NCBI GenBank assembly: GCA_024235395.1
Contig: JACKMK010000001.1
Location: forward strand, 1,550,001-1,614,000
Reading direction: 5' to 3'
Origin: Chromatiaceae bacterium
GTDB lineage: Bacteria; Pseudomonadota; Gammaproteobacteria; Chromatiales; Chromatiaceae
Length of the DNA: 64,000 nt
Shown here: positions 37,805-46,717 of the stretch, in pieces
Layout of the letters: each line of letters begins with the position of its first letter
Numbering within the stretch: the stretch's first letter is position 1
Notes under the pieces: generated by a model
The model's input: the letters and a program-made list of their open reading frames with translations, nothing else
What the model was told of the DNA's origin: nothing
The model's database searches: none
Translations under genes and position numbers: made by a program

Positions 37805-38267
37805 AGCGATCATGCATCTTTCAGCCATTGCACCCAAGTCGTCGGGGCGCACCGCTAGGCCGCTTTCTGCGAACGCCTCTCGAGTATCCCAGTGAGTGTC
37901 CGCTCATCGCCGGTAGCGGGAGCATCGCAGAGATCTCCGAGGGGCCGCATTGGTCGCTTAGCGGACCCAGTCCATCGAGCCATACTCCGAACAACCCAGC
38001 AAGCGGGACCCGGGTAGGGCGATGGGCCGCTTCCAAAGACAACGATTCCCGGGCCACCTCTCGAAAACAGTCCACCGCTGCCCCCTACCCCACCACGCCC
38101 GACATCTTCGACCAGTCCGTTCAGCCTGCGTTCAGGAAACAGCTGCAACCATCGCATCAGCGGCGGCGGCCTTGCACTCAGAGGCCCCGTCGCAAGCCCC
38201 TGCGCGGCCCCAGGGGCTAGAATAATAAATGGAAGCCGGTCATCGAACCCAGGGAAGATAGAGAGTC
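37805..38267. other. Intergenic region before the first FG-GAP gene
   Basis: These 463 bases hold no convincing gene; open frames on both strands are low in complexity. An AT-rich TAGAATAAT near 38217-38225 could be the -10 box of the downstream gene, but a matching -35 is not clear. Confidence 0.35.
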
Positions 38268-40610
38268 GTGACACATAGGGACCTGTTCGAACCACGCCCG
38301 CTCGCCACCTCCATCCGGCGTTGCCTCTGCGCCGCGGCCCTGTCGGGTACCCAGATATTGGCCACGGCATATGCCGGCGACCAGATCGTACGTTCAACCA
38401 CCGCGACGGTATTCGGCCTGCCGGCTGACGGCACGCGGCTCGCGGCACCGGCCGTGACAACCATCGACGGCATCAAACATCTTCAACTGCTGCGCCGGAC
38501 GGACGACTCCTGTGTCGCGCAGAGCCTTCTATACGGCCCCCTGCCGTTGCTCCTGGACCGCACCTGGTTACTCCAGGCCAAGGAGGTGAAACTGATCCGG
38601 TTGCCGCCGCCGTGGTGTAGCGATGGGCAATACTATGGCCCCTGGACGCTGGTCGATATCGATGGCGACGGCATCCTGGAGCTGAACATCGGTAACCGGT
38701 TGTACACGCTCGACGAAGCGCCCGTGCTGCTCGACGAGGGGCTGTTCCGTGGGGGATACAACCCAATCACCGATGACGACAAGTCGCGTTATTTCTACGA
38801 CGTCGACGATGACGGTGACCTCGATGCCTTCCTGGTGGACTTCAAGGGCCCTTTGTACAAGGGCGCCGAGTACTATGAAAATGTCGGCAGCCCGGAAGCG
38901 CCTGCGTTGCTGTTATCCAACACCGAGCCAGAGGTATTGATACAACGGATGTTCGACAATCTGCCCGAAACGGCGCGCGAGGCAGCCGGCATCTTCACCC
39001 CCTATTGGAAACTGATCGCCCGACGGATGGTGTTCGAGGACGTCGACGGGGACGGCGACACCGACTTCTTCAACGCCGGATCGCTCGGCACTCTGCCCTT
39101 GGATCCCAATTACTACGAAAACATCGGGACCGATGCCGAGCCTCGTTACGCACTGCCGTTCCATCCCTTCCCGGTCAACATACCCTACATGCGATGGGTG
39201 ACGGATTTCGATTCGGATGGTGACCTCGACGTCCTGGCCGATGTCGTCGGACGGCCCGACCTGGTCGCTTTTTATGAAAAGCAGGACGGCCGGCCGTCGC
39301 TGTATGCCGACCCGGTGATGATCGGCAGCACGACCGAAGCGTCGTGGCAGTCAAACATAGATATACCCGGGTGGTTCTACAGGGCCCAGCTTGAGCCGCG
39401 GCGACTCGCGGACCTGGATGGTGAAGGGTTTCAGGAATGGATAGTCCGCATGGAGCCGCGGTACGACCTGCCGGAGCCGTTGAGGCCGCCGCCGTACATG
39501 CTGTTTACCGTGCGAGACGGTGCCTGGGAACCGATCGACCTGATCTGGAAGACCGATACCCTCAACGAGGAGGACTTCTCTGATCTGACCGAGCCTCTCT
39601 TTTCCGATGTCGACGGGGACGGCGACCTGGATATCGTGTTCAGCGCGCAGACGACCTCAGCATACCTCAACTCGGTGATGATGGAGCAGGTCGCGCCGCT
39701 CAGTTTCGCGGCACCCGTGCGTCTCCCCGGGTACGTCTTTCCCCCTCCTGGAGAGTCCTTTGTTTTCGACCTCGAAGACGACGGTGATCTGGAGACCTTT
39801 ACGGATGGCCGGGTGGGCATCAATGTGAAACGGCAACCCGGCAACATCGGCAGTTTCTCGGTGCGGTCGTACGTGGGTCAGGACGTGCGCAAACAGGTGG
39901 GCGGCTTCGTCATCGAAGGCGACTCGCCACAGACCGTGATCCTGCGCGGCCTGGGCCCCAGCCTGGCGCAGGCGGGCATCGAGGCACCGCTGCAGGACCC
40001 GGTGCTGCGGCTGTATGCCGGACGCGAGCTGATCGCGATCAACGACAACTGGCAGCATCACCCAGAGGCCGACCGCATTGCATCGGCTGGCCTGGCGCCC
40101 GCAGACGCGCGCGAATCGGCATTGCGCATCCGCCTCGAACCGGGCACCTATACCGTGCATCTCGACGGTAAACCCGGTGACACCGGCATCGGCATCACCG
40201 CGATCGACAACGATCTGCAGATGCCGTCGACCGCGATGCAGGTCAGCATCTCCGGACGCGCCCTGGTCGGAACGGGCGAGCGAATCGCCATCGGTGGTTT
40301 CATCGTCGAAGGCGACACGCCGGTCAGGGTGTTGATCCGCGGCCTGGGCCCGAGTCTCGGCGACGCCGGTGTCTCGATTCCGCTCGCCGATCCGTTGCTT
40401 AAGCTGCATGCCCACAGCCGCGTGATCGCGATCAACGACGACTGGCGGTCCGCACCGAACGCGGACGAGATCGCCGCGCTGGCCGATCCGCCGCTTGACG
40501 ACAAGGAGGCCGCGATCCTCGCGGTGCTGAACCCGGGTACTTACACGGTCTTTCTGCGCGGTGCGGACGGCGGGACCGGCGTCGGCATCGTCGCGATCGA
40601 TCGGCCGTGA
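38268..40610 (+). CDS. Secreted FG-GAP/VCBS repeat protein with C-terminal tandem repeats (paralogue 1)
   Basis: This encodes 780 residues. A signal-like N-terminus (hydrophobic part about 19-35) is followed by GDQIVRSTTAT. The middle carries about seven calcium-binding FG-GAP-type motifs of the form DxDxDGxxD (for example DVDDDGDLD, DVDGDGDTD, DFDSDGDLD), which suggests a beta-propeller. Residues about 530-647 and 660-780 are two copies of a domain with GGFxIEG, RGLGPSL, a DW pair and PGTYTV. GTG 38268 is the best start. A paralogue of the same layout lies at 41687-44092. It is probably extracellular and calcium-dependent, in adhesion or surface binding; no anchor or sorting signal was seen. 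Confidence 0.8.
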   Translation: MTHRDLFEPRPLATSIRRCLCAAALSGTQILATAYAGDQIVRSTTATVFGLPADGTRLAAPAVTTIDGIKHLQLLRRTDDSCVAQSLLYGPLPLLLDRTWLLQAKEVKLIRLPPPWCSDGQYYGPWTLVDIDGDGILELNIGNRLYTLDEAPVLLDEGLFRGGYNPITDDDKSRYFYDVDDDGDLDAFLVDFKGPLYKGAEYYENVGSPEAPALLLSNTEPEVLIQRMFDNLPETAREAAGIFTPYWKLIARRMVFEDVDGDGDTDFFNAGSLGTLPLDPNYYENIGTDAEPRYALPFHPFPVNIPYMRWVTDFDSDGDLDVLADVVGRPDLVAFYEKQDGRPSLYADPVMIGSTTEASWQSNIDIPGWFYRAQLEPRRLADLDGEGFQEWIVRMEPRYDLPEPLRPPPYMLFTVRDGAWEPIDLIWKTDTLNEEDFSDLTEPLFSDVDGDGDLDIVFSAQTTSAYLNSVMMEQVAPLSFAAPVRLPGYVFPPPGESFVFDLEDDGDLETFTDGRVGINVKRQPGNIGSFSVRSYVGQDVRKQVGGFVIEGDSPQTVILRGLGPSLAQAGIEAPLQDPVLRLYAGRELIAINDNWQHHPEADRIASAGLAPADARESALRIRLEPGTYTVHLDGKPGDTGIGITAIDNDLQMPSTAMQVSISGRALVGTGERIAIGGFIVEGDTPVRVLIRGLGPSLGDAGVSIPLADPLLKLHAHSRVIAINDDWRSAPNADEIAALADPPLDDKEAAILAVLNPGTYTVFLRGADGGTGVGIVAIDRP
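39855..40607 (+). repeat. Two tandem C-terminal domain repeats of FG-GAP paralogue 1
   Basis: Units at about 39855-40208 and 40245-40607 encode about 120 residues each. Both contain GGF-(I/V)-EGD, RGLGPSL, DP-L-L, an Asn-Asp-x-Trp pair, PGTYTV and a final TGxGI-AID. The same unit occurs twice in the paralogue. Confidence 0.8.
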
Positions 40611-40694
40611 TAGCCCACCGAGCCGGCCCGTCTGTGGCGCGTATGTCGCGCATCGCGCTCGTCGACCCCTGCGAAGACGGCGTTTGATTCGACC

Positions 40695-41606
40695 ATGGAA
40701 CACGACGCCGGAACACGGATCACGCTGCAATGCTATCGCGGCTTACAACCATTGCTCGCGCGATATCCACGGATGATATTGCCGGCGGCGCGACCCTTTC
40801 TCGACCACCGCGACCCCGAGAGCGAGTGGCTCGGCGTTGCTGCGCACACAGGGTCCGAGAACCACGGGGTGCTGGCCGGCCTCGTCGACCGGCGCAAGAA
40901 CCGTCTGCAGGTCGTCTCCTGGTTGGTGGCAGAAGCGTATGCCGGCAAAGGGATCGGCCAGGCATTGCTCAGTGCGCTCGAGACCTGGGCGAAGTCGCAG
41001 GGCATCACCTACCTGTCGCTCACGATCCGCGACAATCAGTCGGGTTTTGCGGCCACCTCGCACATCCTCGAAAAACGGGGATGGCACGGTCCGCAGGCAC
41101 TGGTGCACCGCTTCAAGGTTGCCGCCGCGACACTGCAGGATCTGCGTTGGCAGCACATACCTCGTCCGGCATCTGAACTGACGGTGTTTCCATGGAGCGA
41201 ACTGAGTGATGCACAACGCACGGCGCTGATCAGCGAACTCCGCGACAGGGAACAGGTACCGATCGAGTACTTGCCGACGGTCATCGAGCAGCACTTCGAT
41301 GCACTGAGCGTCGGGGTGCGGCTGCACGACGAGATCATCGGCTGGTTGATCGCCCACCGACCGAAACCCGACCTGGTGGAATATTCGACGTTGTACCTGA
41401 AACCCGCGCATCGCAACACCGGCGCGAGCATCCTGTTGCTGGCGGAAAGCTTCCGGCATCTGGGCGAATCCGGCGCGCAATTCGTGATCTTCCAGGTGCG
41501 CACGACCAACGCGTCGATGCTGCGCCTGACGCGCAGGCGGTTTCGACCCTTCGTGAGCGAAGCGACGCTGATGCGCTTCGAGAAGGACCATGGGCCGGGA
41601 CGGTAG
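40695..41606 (+). CDS. GNAT-family acetyltransferase, probably with two GNAT folds
   Basis: This encodes 303 residues. The first half (about 40-145) shows the GNAT acetyl-CoA site: VVSWLVAEAYAGKGIGQALL, with the Q/R-x-x-G-x-G/A loop, followed by LTIRDNQSGFAATSHILEKRGW. The second half has a weaker similar pattern (YLKPAHRNTGASILLLAES, then TTNASMLRLTRRRF), suggesting a duplicated, perhaps inactive second fold. It lies between two FG-GAP paralogues on the same strand, with gaps of about 80 bases, so it may be co-transcribed with them. The acceptor substrate is unknown. Confidence 0.78.
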   Translation: MEHDAGTRITLQCYRGLQPLLARYPRMILPAARPFLDHRDPESEWLGVAAHTGSENHGVLAGLVDRRKNRLQVVSWLVAEAYAGKGIGQALLSALETWAKSQGITYLSLTIRDNQSGFAATSHILEKRGWHGPQALVHRFKVAAATLQDLRWQHIPRPASELTVFPWSELSDAQRTALISELRDREQVPIEYLPTVIEQHFDALSVGVRLHDEIIGWLIAHRPKPDLVEYSTLYLKPAHRNTGASILLLAESFRHLGESGAQFVIFQVRTTNASMLRLTRRRFRPFVSEATLMRFEKDHGPGR

Positions 41607-41686
41607 CGACGACGCGCCCGGCCGGGTCGACGCAACTGGTCACCCACACCGCGCTCCGAATGAATTGATCAACACAGGGAAGACTT

Positions 41687-44092
41687 ATGAATCGCCTGCT
41701 TTTCAACCGCAACCCGCTCAATAGGGCCGTCAGCAGCTGTGTCTATGCCGTCGGCCTGATTGGATCGCTCGCAACGAACACCGCGCTTGCCGGGAACGAG
41801 ATTGTCCGCGCGGCGACCGCGACGCCATTCGGCGTGCCCGAGGAGCTGCTCAGGTTCGGCCCTCCGGCGGTCACGACAATCGACGGTGCCAAATATCTTC
41901 ATTGGATCGCTACGACAGACGAGCCCGATCTGGCAGAAAGCCTGATCGTAGGGCCGCTCGATTCGTTGCTCGACCGAACGGTGCCCTGGGAAGACCTGAT
42001 TTACTCGAGTGAAAGGTTTTCGCTCCCCGAGCAATGTGCCGTTTCAAGTGAATGGAGAACCTGCCTGGCGCTCGTCGACCTCGACGACGACGGTCTCGTG
42101 GAGCTAAACATCGACAACCGGCTGTACGTGCTCGACAGCCAGCTGTCCCTATTAACCGATTCGATGTTCGAGACTGAGACCGACTCCGATTATTTCGGAA
42201 TCTGGCCCGACTACCGCAGCTTTGCCGATGCCGACGATGACGGTGATCTCGATCTGTTTCTGATGGACTCAAAGACGTCGAGCCATGTCAGATTCTTCGA
42301 AAACGTCGGCGATCCTCAGGCGGCCGTTTTTGTACAGGCACCAACCGAAAGCGAAGCAGCTTTTGCCCGGACCAAACCCCTGTCTCTCGGCGCCTCGTCT
42401 CTGTATGGACTGGATTTCGTCGACTGGACGGCCAGGTACACCTCGCTAGAGGTCGATCTGGACGGCGATGGCGACACGGACATCGTCGAAGTCGAGGGAA
42501 ACAAAGAATATATCAGTCGCTACCTCGAGGGAAACATCACCAACGCAATCGCGCGTTTCACTCCTGTCCATCCGCACGTTGACAGCAGTCGCTACCTGGA
42601 AAACGTCGGTACAGATGATGCGCCGGTGTTCACGAACCCCTTCTTTCCTTTTCCGGTTCCCGGCGCATATATTCAATGGATCACCGATTTCGATTCCGAT
42701 GGCGATCTCGACGTACTGGCATATGACGTAAACAGGCCAGGCGAGCTTGCGTTCTTTGAAAAACGTGATGGCATACCCTTCCTCTATGCCGCCCCGGCGT
42801 TTCTTGGCAACCTCCCACGCCTTTCGTCGTCCAAGGCCGACTACGCCGCGGGCGTGGACCGATACCTGCGGCGTACGCAGTCGCCTTTCGTTACCGATCT
42901 GGACGGTGATGGTTACCCGGAATTCCTGTTGGAAGCCTGGTATGAAGGCACGCCGCTCGTCCGCGACATGGAACTGATCACGTTGCGCAATGGTCAATTC
43001 GAGCGCATCGACATCCCGCTCGAAAGTGACACCGTGTCACGAGCCGACTACGCTCGCGCTGGCGGTGCGTTCTTCCACGACATCGATCAGGACGGTGACC
43101 TGGACGTTGTCTACCGCGCGGAGGGAGCCCCTGTCTCGTTCATATTTGAACAGACTACCCCGCTGGTGTTTGCGCCTCCTAGAAAAACGCTCGAGGATCT
43201 CTCGTATGGGTATCCGGAGTTGGTACCCGTGCACACGATTGACCTGGACGACGATGGCGACCTAGATACGTTCAACGATGTGACCGGTCAGGTCGACATC
43301 AACCTCGAGCGCAGCCCCGGCAGCATCCGGAGCTTCTCGACCCGCTCGTACGTCGGCGAATCGGGTGCCGACGTCCAGGTCGGCGGCTTCATCATCGAGG
43401 GCCATTCGGCGCAGACGGTGATCCTGCGCGGCCTCGGCCCGAGCCTCGCGGCCGAGGGCATCCGCAGACCGCTGCAGGACCCACAACTGCAGCTCTATTC
43501 CGGCAAGACCGTGATCGCCAGCAACGACGACTGGGGCGCGCATCCGCAGGCGGATCGCATCGCATCGGCGGGAATCGCACCCACCGATCCGAAGGAGGCC
43601 GCGCTTCGCGTGCGCCTGAACCCCGGGGTCTACACCGTGATCCTCAAGGGCAAACCGGGCGACACCGGGGTCGGCATCGTCGCGATCGACAACGACATCC
43701 AGATGCCGTCGATGGCGACCCAGACGAGTCTGTCGGGCCGCGCACTGATCGGACCCGGCGAGAACGTCGCGGTCGGCGGCTTCATCATCGACGGCGACAC
43801 GCCGGTGAAGGTGCTGCTGCGCGGCCTGGGTCCGAGCCTCGCCGAGGCGGGCATCGACCGGCCACTGAGCGATCCGACGCTGACCCTGTACGCCGGACAA
43901 CAGCCGATCCTCGCCAACGACGACTGGCAGGAGGCCGCGAACGCCGCCGAGATCGCGGCGCTGGCGCACGCACCGCAGTATGCGAAGGAGGCCGCGATCC
44001 TCACCGAACTGCCGCCGGGGACCTACACGGTGCATCTGCGCAATGCGGACGGGACGAACGGTGTGGGTATCGTCGCGGTCGATCGGCCGTAA
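41687..44092 (+). CDS. Secreted FG-GAP/VCBS repeat protein with C-terminal tandem repeats (paralogue 2)
   Basis: The 801-residue product has the same layout as the protein at 38268-40610. A signal peptide (cleavage after ALA near residue 35) is followed by GNEIVRAATAT. About seven DxDxDG motifs come next (DLDDDGLVE, DADDDGDLD, DLDGDGDTD, DFDSDGDLD, DLDGDGYPE, DIDQDGDLD, DLDDDGDLD). Two C-terminal domain copies lie at about 547-668 and 681-801. The C-terminal parts are much more alike between paralogues than the middle, suggesting gene conversion or stronger constraint there. The product is probably secreted and calcium-binding; its role is unknown. Confidence 0.8.
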   Translation: MNRLLFNRNPLNRAVSSCVYAVGLIGSLATNTALAGNEIVRAATATPFGVPEELLRFGPPAVTTIDGAKYLHWIATTDEPDLAESLIVGPLDSLLDRTVPWEDLIYSSERFSLPEQCAVSSEWRTCLALVDLDDDGLVELNIDNRLYVLDSQLSLLTDSMFETETDSDYFGIWPDYRSFADADDDGDLDLFLMDSKTSSHVRFFENVGDPQAAVFVQAPTESEAAFARTKPLSLGASSLYGLDFVDWTARYTSLEVDLDGDGDTDIVEVEGNKEYISRYLEGNITNAIARFTPVHPHVDSSRYLENVGTDDAPVFTNPFFPFPVPGAYIQWITDFDSDGDLDVLAYDVNRPGELAFFEKRDGIPFLYAAPAFLGNLPRLSSSKADYAAGVDRYLRRTQSPFVTDLDGDGYPEFLLEAWYEGTPLVRDMELITLRNGQFERIDIPLESDTVSRADYARAGGAFFHDIDQDGDLDVVYRAEGAPVSFIFEQTTPLVFAPPRKTLEDLSYGYPELVPVHTIDLDDDGDLDTFNDVTGQVDINLERSPGSIRSFSTRSYVGESGADVQVGGFIIEGHSAQTVILRGLGPSLAAEGIRRPLQDPQLQLYSGKTVIASNDDWGAHPQADRIASAGIAPTDPKEAALRVRLNPGVYTVILKGKPGDTGVGIVAIDNDIQMPSMATQTSLSGRALIGPGENVAVGGFIIDGDTPVKVLLRGLGPSLAEAGIDRPLSDPTLTLYAGQQPILANDDWQEAANAAEIAALAHAPQYAKEAAILTELPPGTYTVHLRNADGTNGVGIVAVDRP
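43328..44089 (+). repeat. Two tandem C-terminal domain repeats of FG-GAP paralogue 2
   Basis: Units at about 43328-43690 and 43730-44089 encode the same domain as in paralogue 1, with GGFII-G, RGLGPSLA, NDDW, PG-YTV and TGVGIVAID. Matching blocks such as RGLGPSL are also close at DNA level in all four copies. Confidence 0.8.
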
Positions 44093-44117
44093 CGGGGACG
44101 CGCCCAATCGGCGCGAC

Positions 44118-45026
44118 TCAGCCGTTATCGTCGTGCGATAACAACAGCCTGATCAGCGCGCTGTGATCGAGGTCGCCGTCACCGGCCTCGATCAGGCGCT
44201 GGTACAAGGTGCGCCCGAGCGCGGTGGCCGGCAGCGCCTGGCCAAGCAGCTCGCCGAGCTCGCAGGCCTGACGCATGTCCTTGTGCTGCGTGGTCACCCG
44301 CGCGCCGGGTTCGAAACGCCGTTCGATCATCTTCAGTCCGTGTACCTCGAGGATGCGCGAGCCGGCAAAGCCGCCCAGCAAGGCCTCGCGCACGCGCCGC
44401 GGATCGACACCGGCCGCCTCGACCAAGGCCAGCGCCTCGGCGACCGCGCCGATGTTGAGTCCGACGATGATCTGGTTCGCCGCCTTCGCGACCTGCCCGG
44501 CGCCGGTCTCGCCGACATGCGTGAACTGACTGCCGAGCACCTCGAACAGCGGCATCGCACGCGCGATCGCGGTATCGCTGCCGCCGGCCATGATGGTCAG
44601 GCTCGCGTTGATCGCGCCGATCTCGCCACCGGAGACCGGGGCGTCGATGAAGTCGACGTCCATATCCTCAAAGCGCGCCGCCATGTCGCGCGTGGCCATC
44701 ACCGAGGTGGTGCCCATGTCGATCACCAGGCTGCCCGGGCGCAGTCCCGCGGCGATGCCGTCGCCGCCGAACAGTACCTGTTCGACGACCGCAGTATCGG
44801 CCAGCATCAACACAACGATGTCGGACACCTGTGCGAGGCTCTTCGGCGTATCGCACACCGCCATCCCCGGTTGCCGGAGTTGCTCGGCGACCGTCCGCGT
44901 ACGGTTCCACAACGCGATTCGGCCACCGGCAGCGTGCAGGTGGCGCGCCATCGGTCGGCCCATCAGCCCGAGACCGGCAAAACCGATACGCCAGCCATCC
45001 AACGTTTTGTGCGCCCCCTCGGCCAT
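44118..45026 (-). CDS. Beta-hydroxyacid dehydrogenase, GlxR/HIBADH family
   Basis: This encodes 302 residues of the 6-phosphogluconate dehydrogenase-like family. The NAD(P) site GFAGLGLMGRPMA is near the N-terminus, APVSGGEIGA forms the substrate loop, and the catalytic lysine sits in GQVAKAANQ. Members reduce tartronate semialdehyde or oxidise 3-hydroxyisobutyrate. ATG 45026 shares one base with the stop of the GlcG-like gene (TGATG), so the two are coupled; a GTG at 45029 is an alternative. Together with GlcG this suggests glycolate/glyoxylate-type hydroxyacid metabolism, without certainty. Confidence 0.85.
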   Translation of the reverse strand: MAEGAHKTLDGWRIGFAGLGLMGRPMARHLHAAGGRIALWNRTRTVAEQLRQPGMAVCDTPKSLAQVSDIVVLMLADTAVVEQVLFGGDGIAAGLRPGSLVIDMGTTSVMATRDMAARFEDMDVDFIDAPVSGGEIGAINASLTIMAGGSDTAIARAMPLFEVLGSQFTHVGETGAGQVAKAANQIIVGLNIGAVAEALALVEAAGVDPRRVREALLGGFAGSRILEVHGLKMIERRFEPGARVTTQHKDMRQACELGELLGQALPATALGRTLYQRLIEAGDGDLDHSALIRLLLSHDDNG

Positions 45027-45466
45027 CACCCGGCCCGGTGCACGAGGCCCAACGCATCGATCGCGGCGATTGCGCAGGCCTCGTCCTCGTCCGACGGCCC
45101 GCCCGCGACGCCGAGGGCACCCAGCACCCGCCCGTCGGCATCGCGGACCAGTACGCCGCCCGGCAGCGTGATCAGCCGGCCGCCCGACATCGCGTTGAGC
45201 GCCTGCAGGAAGCCCTGCTGCTCGCCCCCCTCGCCGAACCGCTCGGCCAGTCGGCGGGAATCCACACCCATCGCGAGCGCCCCCCAGGCCTTCGCCTGAC
45301 AGACGTCGGCGCGCAGAAAGGTCACGCCGTCCTGGCGCTGCATCGCCCTGAGGTGACCGCCGGCATCGAGTACCGCCGCGGCCAACGGCGGCAACGCGCG
45401 TCGCGTCGCTTCGGCGAACACCTCGGCGATCAGGCGGTTCGACTGGTCGAGGGTCAGTTCGGTCAT
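45026..45466 (-). CDS. GlcG/HbpS-family protein
   Basis: This 146-residue protein of the GlcG/HbpS (DUF336) family starts with LTLDQSNRLIAEVFAEA and has the conserved middle AAVLDAGGHLRAMQRQDG and the C-terminal GALGVAGGPSDEDEACA. Family members occur next to glycolate oxidase genes or bind heme as extracellular sensors; here no signal peptide is present. It is translationally coupled with the downstream GlxR-like reductase. Biochemical role is uncertain. Confidence 0.85.
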   Translation of the reverse strand: MTELTLDQSNRLIAEVFAEATRRALPPLAAAVLDAGGHLRAMQRQDGVTFLRADVCQAKAWGALAMGVDSRRLAERFGEGGEQQGFLQALNAMSGGRLITLPGGVLVRDADGRVLGALGVAGGPSDEDEACAIAAIDALGLVHRAG

Positions 45467-45868
45467 CGCTCAGGCTCTCTTCGTACTTGTGATCGCCGGG
45501 TTGGCGATAGTCTATGCATCCCGGCGCAATGTACCGGCTCCATCCGGCCATGCTCAAGCCGCTGGGACCCGCGTGGAGACCACGTCGATCGACGCCGAAC
45601 TCGCACGCGGGCCTCGCGGACTCTTGGCAGCCGTCATCGCACGTCGCATGGAGGGTGCCGTGTCAATTGCGCCATCGATGGCGGAACTCAGCCGATCGAG
45701 CCGCCCTTCCGGATCCCGCTGTCTGTCGCAGAACCCCGGTCCGGCAGGCCTCTTGGCCACACCGGTCGCGCCCGGCATGGTTCTTGAGGGCCGTGAGTTG
45801 ACACCGAACAGGCCCACCAGGCAACGAGACCGGGCCTTTCAACCTTTCCCTGAACCAGGAGGCCGCTC
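45467..45868. other. Intergenic region between divergent genes
   Basis: About 400 bases lie between the GlcG-like gene and the membrane protein gene at 45869. I see no gene. A TTGACA at 45797 is present but no -10 box stands at the right distance. AGGAGG at about 45858 is the ribosome site of the downstream gene. Confidence 0.4.
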
Positions 45869-46399
45869 ATGTCCAGCATGGGTCTGATCGAAGAAAGCTA
45901 TCCGGCCAGGATCGCCGCGGTCGTCAACAATCCGCTACAGGCGGATGAAACCGTGACCCGCCTGGTCAGCGAGGCCGCGATCCCGCGCGCGCAGATCGTT
46001 GTCGTCAAGCCGATGGACGTGGCATTCGGGCGCAAGCTGGAACCGGAGTCGCAGGGCATCGCGCGGACCGCGATCAATGCACACCTGAAGCTGGGCGTGA
46101 TCGGTTTGTTCACGGGGGTCGCACTCGCCGTGCTGCTGATCCTCATCGACGTGGAGATGGCGTCCGCCAACCCCGCCTACACCTTGTCGGCGTTCGGCGT
46201 CTTCTTGACCCTGTTCGGCCTCCTGCTGGGCGGACTGGTGACGGCGCGACCGGACCACCAGGTGGTCATCGCCGGTGTCCGCGAGGCGTCCGAGGAAGGT
46301 CGATGGACGGTGGTCGTACATGCCGCCAACGAAGAACAGGTCCGACGCGCCCGTCGCCTGCTCGACGGCGAGCCCGCCAGGGTGATGGCCGCGCGGTGA
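45869..46399 (+). CDS. Hypothetical membrane protein with two helices
   Basis: The 176-residue product starts at an ATG behind AGGAGG. The N-terminal 70 residues are soluble and look like an alpha/beta fold (RIAAVVNNPLQADETVTRLV). Two membrane helices follow (about 72-93 and 103-123). The C-terminal 50 residues (HQVVIAGVREASEEGRWTVVVHA) look like a second soluble part of similar type. The layout resembles proteins that sense or bind small ligands at the inner membrane, but I recognise no named family. It is followed 49 bases later by a DUF2789 gene. Confidence 0.65.
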   Translation: MSSMGLIEESYPARIAAVVNNPLQADETVTRLVSEAAIPRAQIVVVKPMDVAFGRKLEPESQGIARTAINAHLKLGVIGLFTGVALAVLLILIDVEMASANPAYTLSAFGVFLTLFGLLLGGLVTARPDHQVVIAGVREASEEGRWTVVVHAANEEQVRRARRLLDGEPARVMAAR

Positions 46400-46448
46400 C
46401 GCGCAGCGCCCGCCAAGCCGATCGGAAAGCCAGCACAGGAGCACGCAC

Positions 46449-46682
46449 ATGGACACCATCGAACACGATATGCACAACCTGTTTGCGCAACTCGGCCTGC
46501 CGGACGATCAGGCATCGATCGCGCAGTTCATCCAGACGCACCGTCCCCTACCCAACGACATGCCGCTCGCCGAGGCACCGTTCTGGACACCGGCACAATC
46601 GGCATTTCTGCGCGAGGAACTGCTCGAAGATGCGGACTGGGCACCGGTGATCGACACCCTGAATGCGGAACTGCACGGCTGA
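46449..46682 (+). CDS. DUF2789 family protein
   Basis: This 77-residue acidic protein is a good match to DUF2789: HNLFAQLGLP near the start, a central HRPLPNDMPLAEAPFWTPAQ and a final FLREELLEDADWAPVIDTLN. The family is small, cytoplasmic and of unknown function, common in gammaproteobacteria. A purine-rich AGGAGC lies upstream of ATG 46449. It is convergent with the MATE exporter gene. Confidence 0.85.
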   Translation: MDTIEHDMHNLFAQLGLPDDQASIAQFIQTHRPLPNDMPLAEAPFWTPAQSAFLREELLEDADWAPVIDTLNAELHG

Positions 46683-46717
46683 AGTGGGGGCAAACGACCT
46701 GGCGGCTGCCGCGCGGA

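Noticed and set aside
45797..45802. TTGACA upstream of the membrane protein gene at 45869
   Set aside because: No -10 box at 16-18 bases; a chance match cannot be excluded.
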